Below are positions 31,335 through 37,464 of a stretch of 37,464 bases of DNA, piece by piece; positions within the stretch are counted from its first letter, which is position 1, and every line of letters begins with the position of its first letter. The notes below the pieces were generated by a model. It was given only the letters and a program-made list of their open reading frames with translations, had not been told where the DNA came from and did not search any database. This DNA comes from Candidatus Omnitrophota bacterium (GTDB lineage Bacteria; Omnitrophota; Omnitrophia; JAHJGZ01; JAFGJY01): NCBI GenBank assembly GCA_016928875.1, contig JAFGJY010000006.1:1-37464 (forward strand), read 5' to 3'. The position numbers and the translations under genes were made by a program.

Positions 31335-34300
31335 ATGAGCAAGGAGCAAAAAATGACTTTGGTAGATGGTAATCTCTCGTGCGCAAATGTGGCTTATATG
31401 ATGAACGAAGTGATTGCTATATATCCAATTACGCCATCGTCGCCGATGGCAGAACACTGTGATGCGTATTCTGCGGCAGGGCGTAAGAATATCTTTGGCG
31501 CGGTACCGTCAGTGATCGAAATGCAATCCGAAGGCGGAGCCGCAGGGGCCGTACATGGCTCGATCACTTCAGGCGCATTAACAACGACGTTCACAGCTTC
31601 ACAAGGGTTACTGCTTATGATCCCGAATATGTACAAGATCGCGGGAGAGCTTTCATGTGGTGTGATACACGTTGCAGCACGGGCACTTGCTACGCAAGCC
31701 TTATCAATTTTTGGTGATCATGGGGACGTGTTGGCTGCTCGTGCGACCGGATTCGCTCTTCTTGCAAGTGCGAATGTTCAGGAAGCGCAGGATTTTGCCG
31801 CTATCGCTCAGATGGCGACATTAGAAACACGGATACCGTTCGTTCATTTCTTCGATGGATTCCGTACCTCGCATGAAGTAGCGAAGATTATTGAACTAAG
31901 CGACGATCAATGTAAGGAACTTATTGACCAGAAATTGGTCGCAGCTCACAAAGAGCGGGGACTTTCGCCTGATACCCCTTCGCTCCGTGGCACTTCACAA
32001 AATCCGGACGTCTATTTTCAAGGCCGTGAAGTGGTCAATAAATACTATGACGCAGCGCCGGCAAAAGTACAGGCAGCAATGGATAAATTCGCTACGGTGA
32101 TTGGCAGACAATACAAATGTTTCGAATATGTCGGTGATCCAAAGGCCGAGCGTGTTGTCATTGCAATGGCATCGGGGTGTGATGTCGCGCAGGAATATGT
32201 TGATTATGCGACGAAGAAAGGCGAGAAAATCGGTGTTCTGAAAGTGCGCCTCTTCAGGCCTTTTGACAAACACATGTTGATTGATGCATTGCCGAAGAGT
32301 GTGCGAGCGATCGCAGTGCTTGAGAGGACAAAAGAACCAGGTTCGATGGGTGAGCCGATGTATGTCGATATACGTACCGCTGTCGGCGAGATCATGATCG
32401 AAGACAAGATGCGCTTTGATCGATACCCGGTTATCGTAGGCGGCAGATACGGCCTTGGCAGCAAAGAATTTACGCCGGCAATGGTAAAAGCAGTGTATGA
32501 CAATCTTAAACAAGATCTGCCGAAGAACCATTTTACGGTTGGTATTAATGATGACGTGACCAATACAAGTTTGCCATATGATGCGTCATTCGATATCACT
32601 GATAAAGCGACGTATAGCGCAGTGTTCTTCGGTCTTGGTTCTGACGGCACGGTAGGTGCGAACAAGAACTCGATCAAAGTAATCGGTGATTTGACGGAAA
32701 ATTATGGGCAGGGTTATTTCGTGTATGATTCAAAGAAAGCCGGCACGGTTACGATCAGTCATTTGCGTTTCGGGCCAAAACCGATCAGATCTCCGTACTT
32801 GGTTTCGCAGGCCGATTTCGTAGCGTGCCACAATGAATCTTTCCTTGATCGTCTTGATGTACTTAAAGGGATAAAAGAAGGTGGAACATTTCTGATCAAC
32901 GCTCTTGTTGGGCCTGAAGAAGTATGGAACATATTACCTAAGACAACGCAGCAGATCATTATCGACCGTAAAATCAAGGTGTATACGATCGATGCGGTGC
33001 ACTTAGCTAAAAAGTTGGGGCTTGAGTTCAGGATCAACACGATCATGCAGACGGTTTTCTTTGATATATCCAAGATCCTTACGCGTGATGTTTTCGTCAA
33101 AGCGCTCAAGGATGCGATCAAGAAAACCTATGGTAGTAAAGGCGAAAAAGTGGTCAATATGAATTGCGCTGCTGTTGATGAAGCCCTTACGAACTATAAA
33201 GAGGTCAAAGTTCCCGGCAAAGCTGATAGCTCATTTGATATTAAATCACCGGTGCCGGTATCTGCCCCGGCCTTTGTTAGAGAAGTTGAAGGAACAATTT
33301 TGCAAGGACGCGGTGATGACCTGCCGGTCAGCAAGATACCTGTCGATGGTACTTTTCCAACCGCGACAACCCAGTATGAAAAACGTAATATCGCATTTGA
33401 CATTCCGGAATGGGACCCGGAACTGTGCATACAGTGCGGTCAATGTTCGCTTGTGTGTCCGCATGCAGTTATCAGAATGAAGATCTATGATCCGTCCGTG
33501 CTGGCTAAAGCACCGGCGACGTTCAAGAACTGTGATGCAAAAACACCGGCATTCGCGGGCAAGAAATTTTCGTTGCAGATCTCTCCCGGCGATTGTACGA
33601 GTTGCGCGACCTGCGTTGCGGCATGTCCTGCCAAAAGCAAGACGGAAGAAGGCCGTAAGGCGATCAATATGATCCCAGTTGCTCCTGTCCGTCAACAGGA
33701 GACCGAGAACTTTGAATTCTTTTTGACGATTCCAGAAACAGATCCCTCAACGTTCAATCAGTTTACGACCAAGGGCAGCCAGCTCAAACGTCCACTTTTT
33801 GAGTTCTCCGGCGCATGTGCAGGCTGCGGTGAGACACCATATGTAAAGCTGCTTTCTCAGCTTTATGGTGACCACATGATGGTCGCAAATGCAACCGGTT
33901 GTTCATCGATCTATGGTGGTAATTTACCGACAACACCATATTGCGTGAATGCTGAAGGATATGGCCCGGCATGGTCAAACTCTCTTTTTGAAGATAATGC
34001 GGAATTCGGGTTGGGCATGCGCCTTGCAGTGGATTCTTTCATTGCTGATGCGATGAATCTCGTTAATGCTCTTATCACGGAAGGACATCCGGCCAAGGCA
34101 GAGCTTGAAAAAGTGCGCGATCAAGATCAGTCTACCCAAGCAGGAATAGGCCAGCAACGCGCTAATGTTATGGCTTTAAAGCAGAAGTTGGCGGATGACA
34201 AAAGTGAACATGTCCAGCGTTTGATAACATTGCTTTTTTATCTGGTTAAAAAGTCAGTTTGGATCATCGGTGGTGACGGATGGGCATATGATATCGGCTA

Positions 34301-34901
34301 TGGTGGTCTTGATCACGTGATGGCAAGCGGCAAGAATGTAAACGTGCTTGTGCTTGATACCGAGGTCTATTCAAATACCGGCGGTCAGATGTCTAAGTCA
34401 ACTCCGCTGGGTGCGGTCGCTGCATTCGCGGCAGGCGGTAAGCCGGCGCCGAAGAAAGACCTCGTCATGATGATGATGAGTTATGGCAATGTTTATGTAG
34501 CTCGTATTGCACTCGGAGCAAATCCAACGCAAGCGGTTAAAGCGTTTTCAGAAGCAGAAGCATATAAGGGGCCTTCGATCATCATAGCATATACCCATTG
34601 TGTCAATCACGGGCTTCACATGGCAAATGGTCTTGAACAGCAGAAAAAAGCGGTTGAAAGCGGCCATTGGGTTCTCTGTCGTTACAATCCAGACCTTGAG
34701 AAAGAAGGCAAGAATCCATTGCAGCTTGACTCCAAAGCACCGTCGATCAAACTTGAGGACTACGTGTATGGAGAAAATCGTTATAGAAGATTGAAACAGA
34801 GTAAGCCTGAGGTGGCCCAAAAGCTTATCGAGGAAGGCCAGAAGTTCGTGACTAAGCGTGCAAAACTTTATCAGGACCTTGCGCAGATCAAAATAGATTA
34901 G
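31335..34901 (+). CDS. nifJ: Pyruvate:ferredoxin (flavodoxin) oxidoreductase
   Basis: The enzyme makes acetyl-CoA and CO2 from pyruvate and reduces ferredoxin. This is the single-chain form of 1188 aa: domains I and II at the start (YPITPSSPMAEHCD), a gamma domain (GLGSDGTVGANKNSIK), two [4Fe-4S] clusters (CIQCGQCSLVCPHA and CTSCATCVAACPAKS), and the TPP domain with GDGWAYDIGYGGLDHV and NTGGQMSKSTP near the end. ATG 31320 is in frame, but ATG 31335 has GGAGG at 31322-31326 eight bases upstream and is preferred. Its presence indicates fermentative or otherwise anaerobic metabolism. trxB follows 13 nt later. Confidence 0.97.
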   Translation: MSKEQKMTLVDGNLSCANVAYMMNEVIAIYPITPSSPMAEHCDAYSAAGRKNIFGAVPSVIEMQSEGGAAGAVHGSITSGALTTTFTASQGLLLMIPNMYKIAGELSCGVIHVAARALATQALSIFGDHGDVLAARATGFALLASANVQEAQDFAAIAQMATLETRIPFVHFFDGFRTSHEVAKIIELSDDQCKELIDQKLVAAHKERGLSPDTPSLRGTSQNPDVYFQGREVVNKYYDAAPAKVQAAMDKFATVIGRQYKCFEYVGDPKAERVVIAMASGCDVAQEYVDYATKKGEKIGVLKVRLFRPFDKHMLIDALPKSVRAIAVLERTKEPGSMGEPMYVDIRTAVGEIMIEDKMRFDRYPVIVGGRYGLGSKEFTPAMVKAVYDNLKQDLPKNHFTVGINDDVTNTSLPYDASFDITDKATYSAVFFGLGSDGTVGANKNSIKVIGDLTENYGQGYFVYDSKKAGTVTISHLRFGPKPIRSPYLVSQADFVACHNESFLDRLDVLKGIKEGGTFLINALVGPEEVWNILPKTTQQIIIDRKIKVYTIDAVHLAKKLGLEFRINTIMQTVFFDISKILTRDVFVKALKDAIKKTYGSKGEKVVNMNCAAVDEALTNYKEVKVPGKADSSFDIKSPVPVSAPAFVREVEGTILQGRGDDLPVSKIPVDGTFPTATTQYEKRNIAFDIPEWDPELCIQCGQCSLVCPHAVIRMKIYDPSVLAKAPATFKNCDAKTPAFAGKKFSLQISPGDCTSCATCVAACPAKSKTEEGRKAINMIPVAPVRQQETENFEFFLTIPETDPSTFNQFTTKGSQLKRPLFEFSGACAGCGETPYVKLLSQLYGDHMMVANATGCSSIYGGNLPTTPYCVNAEGYGPAWSNSLFEDNAEFGLGMRLAVDSFIADAMNLVNALITEGHPAKAELEKVRDQDQSTQAGIGQQRANVMALKQKLADDKSEHVQRLITLLFYLVKKSVWIIGGDGWAYDIGYGGLDHVMASGKNVNVLVLDTEVYSNTGGQMSKSTPLGAVAAFAAGGKPAPKKDLVMMMMSYGNVYVARIALGANPTQAVKAFSEAEAYKGPSIIIAYTHCVNHGLHMANGLEQQKKAVESGHWVLCRYNPDLEKEGKNPLQLDSKAPSIKLEDYVYGENRYRRLKQSKPEVAQKLIEEGQKFVTKRAKLYQDLAQIKID

Positions 34902-34914
34902 GAGTTGCACGGTT

Positions 34915-35847
34915 ATGGCAGGGCAAGCAGAACTATTTGATATCACTATTGTTGGCGGCGGTGGGGCGGGTCTTACCGCAGCGTTGTATGCATCACGTGG
35001 CAATTTGCAAACAGGATTGTTCGAAAAAATGGTGGCCGGCGGCCAGATTGCCACGACCGATGATGTTGAAAATTACCCGGGGTTCCCGGAAGCGATAGCC
35101 GGGCCTGATATCGCCATAAAAATGGAGGAGCAGGCCAAGAAATATGGGGCTGAGATCATTTACGGCGCAGTGACCGGCCTAGAACGTGATGGGCAGAATT
35201 TTAGGGTGATTACTGATCAGGGAACTTTTAACACGAGATCGATTGTTCTTGCTTCAGGAGCAAATCCGCGCAAACTGAATGTAAAAGGCGAAAAAGAATT
35301 TGCGGCTAAGGGGGTTTCCTATTGTGCAACGTGTGACGGTGCGTTATTCCGCGGTAAAGACATTGCGGTCGTAGGTGGGGGAGATTCGGCGATTCAGGAG
35401 TCATTGTTCCTGACGAAATTTGCCTCAAAAGTGACCGTGATCCATCGGCGGGATGAACTCAGGGCAAGTAAGATCCTGCAACAGCGGGCGTTTGATAATG
35501 AGAAAGTCGAATTCATCTGGAATGCGGTCATCTCCGAGATCAAGGGTTCAAAAAAGATCGAGACCTTGCAACTTAAGGATACTAAAACCGGGGCACTCAG
35601 AGATTTTAATGTACAGGGGTTGTTCATTTTTATAGGGCATGACCCTGTATCTGATTACGTACGCGGTCTTGTGGAATGTGACGATCATGGGTATGTAATA
35701 ACAGACCAGGATTATAAGACCAATGTACCCGGCATCTTTGCCTGCGGTGAAGTCCGCAAAGGATCGACACGGCAACTTGTTAGTGCGTGCGGTGAGGGGT
35801 GTAGTGCTGCATTGGCAGTGCAAGCATACCTTGATAACCTGGCGTGA
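34915..35847 (+). CDS. trxB: Thioredoxin-disulfide reductase
   Basis: A flavoprotein of 310 aa that reduces thioredoxin. The FAD loop GGGGAGLTAALYASR is at the start, the redox pair is in CATCD, the NADPH loop is GGGDSAIQESLFL, and HRRDELRAS carries the basic residues that recognise the NADPH phosphate, so it is an NADPH-dependent enzyme rather than a ferredoxin-type one. The C-terminal FACGEVRKGSTRQLVSACGEG is typical. TAGGAG precedes ATG 34915. It lies 13 nt after the pyruvate:ferredoxin oxidoreductase gene and is probably co-transcribed. Confidence 0.95.
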   Translation: MAGQAELFDITIVGGGGAGLTAALYASRGNLQTGLFEKMVAGGQIATTDDVENYPGFPEAIAGPDIAIKMEEQAKKYGAEIIYGAVTGLERDGQNFRVITDQGTFNTRSIVLASGANPRKLNVKGEKEFAAKGVSYCATCDGALFRGKDIAVVGGGDSAIQESLFLTKFASKVTVIHRRDELRASKILQQRAFDNEKVEFIWNAVISEIKGSKKIETLQLKDTKTGALRDFNVQGLFIFIGHDPVSDYVRGLVECDDHGYVITDQDYKTNVPGIFACGEVRKGSTRQLVSACGEGCSAALAVQAYLDNLA

Positions 35848-35917
35848 AGAAAACATTGAATATAAGGTTGCTTCTACCCGTAGATAATGACAGGGGCTTC
35901 ATTTACGATTATTTTAA

Positions 35918-35946
35918 TTGACAAAAGATGGTGATTGGTTTATCGT
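35918..35946 (+). promoter_or_regulatory. Promoter before the acidic orphan gene
   Basis: TTGACA (35918-35923), a 17-nt spacer and TATCGT (35941-35946). The -10 matches at four of six positions. It lies about 85 nt before the start codon at 36032. The rest of the 184-nt gap holds nothing I recognise. Confidence 0.5.
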
Positions 35947-36031
35947 GATTGTAACATCATAGCAAGGGGTTAGGTGCTTCCTGTTAAACCGATTCTCATA
36001 TAAATCATGCAGCTTACCAGCGGAGGATGGC

Positions 36032-36373
36032 ATGAAAAAGGATAACAACGGCAATTTCAATCATGACGAAGAGTTTGGTCAGAATATGAATAAATTATTG
36101 AATTTACTGCGCAAGATCATGAAGCATCAAAAGATCGACAACGATGAACTTAAGATGATGTTTCAGGAAATTACGAAAGATAAGAATAGCATAAATTTTA
36201 ATGTGTTTTTCGCGCTCATGCCTATGTCTCCCGAAGAGCTTGATGAGATGAACATAGAGTTCGAAGATATGTTCGAAGACGATGCGTATGGTGAGGGGGG
36301 AGATGCGGAATTGAAGTTTGAATTGAGCATGCGCGATGAAGATTTCCTAAAAAAACATGGCATTAAGTTTTAA
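36032..36373 (+). CDS. Small acidic protein of unknown function
   Basis: I do not recognise this 113-aa protein. It is hydrophilic and strongly acidic in the second half (EELDEMNIEFEDMFEDDAYG), mostly helical in the first half, with a short non-charged segment INFNVFFALMPMSPEEL in between, and it lacks a signal or membrane helix. GGAGG lies close before ATG 36032, and a promoter-like sequence is upstream. It ends 2 nt before the HAD gene, which has no ribosome-binding site of its own, so the two are probably translated together. It may be a partner or regulator of the HAD protein; that is inference. Confidence 0.65.
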   Translation: MKKDNNGNFNHDEEFGQNMNKLLNLLRKIMKHQKIDNDELKMMFQEITKDKNSINFNVFFALMPMSPEELDEMNIEFEDMFEDDAYGEGGDAELKFELSMRDEDFLKKHGIKF

Positions 36374-36375
36374 CT

Positions 36376-37050
36376 ATGGATCTTGTGATCTTTGATGCCG
36401 ATGGTACCTTATTTGATTCCGTTTATTTCTTCGTAGAAACCTACCACCAACTGTACAAGCATTACGGTCTTTTTGTCCCCCGTTCGAGAATACATCATCA
36501 TATTGGTATGGGGATGGATAAAGCCATAAAGCGTATCACACCCCAAGTATGGTGGGAGCAGCATGCCAAAGATGTTCGTGGCAAAGCGCGCCATTATTTC
36601 ATTAAGCATTTCCTTGATCAAGTACAGGTTTTCCCAAAGACTAAAGAATTCATTAACGCTTTGCACCGTGACGATAAAAAAGTTGCTTTGGCTACAATGA
36701 GTAGTAGCGAAGTCGTCTCAAGATACCTCGATCTTCTAGGTAAAGACGTTATTTTTGATTTCGTGACGACATCATGTGATGTGAAACGTTCAAAACCAGA
36801 CCCCGATATCTTTCTTAACGTGATTGACCATTTTAATGCTATCCCGAAAGAGAAAATGTGTGTTATTGGTGATAGTACGTGGGACATTCTTGCGGCAAAC
36901 GCGGCCGGCATACCTGCTCTAGCGGTTTTGACTGGCGGCTATCCAAGGAATGAACTTGAAGAAGCCGGTGCCATACACGTTAAAGCAGACATAGAAGAGT
37001 TATATAATGATTATTGTCTAACAGGCGATAGCATATTCATAAGATATTAG
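36376..37050 (+). CDS. HAD-family phosphatase, phosphoglycolate phosphatase-like
   Basis: The protein (224 aa) has all four HAD motifs: DADGTLFDS (nucleophile Asp and acid/base Asp), a Thr/Ser in LATMSSS, Lys in KRSKPDPDIF, and GDSTWDILAANAAG (metal-binding acids). A helical cap lies between motifs I and II, so it belongs to subclass I, as phosphoglycolate phosphatases, beta-phosphoglucomutases and PpaX do. Substrate cannot be read from sequence. It begins two bases after the preceding stop codon and has no Shine-Dalgarno, consistent with coupled translation. A palindromic terminator-like repeat follows 3 nt after the stop. Confidence 0.88.
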   Translation: MDLVIFDADGTLFDSVYFFVETYHQLYKHYGLFVPRSRIHHHIGMGMDKAIKRITPQVWWEQHAKDVRGKARHYFIKHFLDQVQVFPKTKEFINALHRDDKKVALATMSSSEVVSRYLDLLGKDVIFDFVTTSCDVKRSKPDPDIFLNVIDHFNAIPKEKMCVIGDSTWDILAANAAGIPALAVLTGGYPRNELEEAGAIHVKADIEELYNDYCLTGDSIFIRY

Positions 37051-37052
37051 TT

Positions 37053-37114
37053 AAAGGGGACGGAGCGCTATTTTCATTTTTAAAGAATTGGAAATAGGGC
37101 TCCGTCCCCTTTTT
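37053..37114. repeat. Long palindromic repeat acting as terminator after the HAD gene
   Basis: AAAGGGGACGGAGCGCTATT (37053-37072, then TTC) faces GGAAATAGGGCTCCGTCCCC (37090-37109, then TTTTT). The two 23-nt arms match at 21 positions. The A-rich start and T-rich end make it a bidirectional terminator. The GGGGACGGAGCGCT text resembles interspersed palindromes seen in many bacterial genomes. Of the 322 nt between the HAD stop and 37373, nothing else convincing is seen. Confidence 0.75.
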
Positions 37115-37372
37115 ATTCCCTTTTTTATTCTCATATACTACTTTAAACCCATCATTTTTTTCCTGCAGCAATACGGAATATATTTCCTCATTTGCAAAGT
37201 CCGGATTGCGTTGCTTTCGTAATCCGCGTCAGACCAGATCTCACCAATGTTGCCATTACGCATTGCCATTAAATGAGTTACTATAACATTGTGATCGTGA
37301 AAATAGTATGCCAAGAAAGTAGGCACGCAAATTGTTACGAGTTATCGCAAAACCACAAGGGGTCACAGCCAG

Positions 37373-37464
37373 ATGAGTTCAAACACAACAATTACGTTAG
37401 AAGAAATATTGATAGCACGAATTAATGAGATCGTACGCTCGTCTCTTTCCTCACACATCGTTCA
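37373..37464 (+). CDS. Possible start of a gene that runs off the right edge
   Basis: From ATG 37373 the frame stays open to the end of the window (30 codons), reading MSSNTTITLEEILIARINEI and on. An AAGGGG stretch lies about 11 nt upstream. The text is protein-like (helical, Glu/Ile-rich), but it is too short to assign. It follows the palindromic terminator by more than 250 nt, so it would need its own promoter. Confidence 0.4.
   Translation, partial: MSSNTTITLEEILIARINEIVRSSLSSHIV

Noticed and set aside
37138-37326. 62-codon frame on the - strand after the palindromic terminator
   Set aside because: No Shine-Dalgarno or promoter and no recognisable motif. It might be a gene fragment, but nothing supports it as functional.

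Overview
The window reads as the chromosome of an uncultured, anaerobic, Gram-negative-type bacterium. Evidence for this is a type II secretion/type IV pilus-like assembly module, several exported proteins and lipoproteins, pyruvate:ferredoxin oxidoreductase, an iron-sulfur flavoprotein, and the absence of any respiratory genes. Gene style and content would fit Candidatus Omnitrophota or a related lineage, but that is inference and no marker here is decisive. Nearly all genes are on the + strand. The exceptions are one lipoprotein metalloprotease, one secreted MORN-type protein and two tRNAs. There is no phage, CRISPR array, rRNA or complete insertion sequence.

Layout. 1-2408: end of a secretion/pilus operon (GspK-like end, PilM/PilN-type GspL, PilO/GspM). 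2424-5062: folC and mnmE, overlapping by 4 nt. 5080-7645: an envelope block with a zinc-metalloprotease lipoprotein (-), an exported isoaspartyl methyltransferase (+) and a secreted MORN-repeat protein (-). 7807-15925: one long probable transcription unit, gatC-gatA-gatB, S41 protease, tsaD, larB, PilZ protein, larC. 15940-17059: hisG plus a 31-codon bS22/mS38-like ribosomal protein gene missed by normal length cut-offs, closed by a strong terminator. 17081-18792: small PQ-loop-like membrane protein and a GH13 enzyme. 18793-19302: two tRNAs (Pro-CGG, Val-CAC), a terminator and two repeat islands. 19303-21732: acylphosphatase, ABC ATPase, plsY and a GT2 glycosyltransferase. 21978-22364: SpoIIAA/STAS-like protein. 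22407-26834: riboflavin operon (promoter, FMN riboswitch, terminator, ribBA, ribH, nusB, ribD, ribE). 26922-31176: Tic20/DUF4870-like membrane protein, a 953-aa protein with an L12/ClpS-like head and long coiled coil, a bifunctional-nuclease-family protein and an iron-sulfur flavoprotein, all tightly packed. 31335-35847: pyruvate:ferredoxin oxidoreductase and thioredoxin reductase. 36032-37050: a small acidic orphan and a HAD phosphatase. The last 90 bases open a further, truncated gene.

How the genes work together. Several units are coherent. GatCAB makes Gln-tRNA(Gln)/Asn-tRNA(Asn), and TsaD and MnmE modify tRNA. LarB and LarC are two of the three enzymes of the nickel-pincer cofactor pathway; LarE and a LarA-type client must lie elsewhere. 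The rib genes form a complete GTP/ribulose-5-phosphate to riboflavin route, apart from the phosphatase step, under FMN control. PFOR, thioredoxin reductase and the iron-sulfur flavoprotein all need flavin and/or Fe-S chemistry.

The most unusual structure is non-coding. Three intergenic islands are built from degenerate 7-bp units (NARGSNN: TAAGCNN, AAAGGNT, CARGCTN), arranged as two facing arms. They differ in sequence but share the same period and layout. Separate REP/BIME-like palindromes lie before ribH, after the glycosyltransferase gene and after the HAD gene. The most unusual protein is the L12/ClpS-head coiled-coil protein at 27311-30172.
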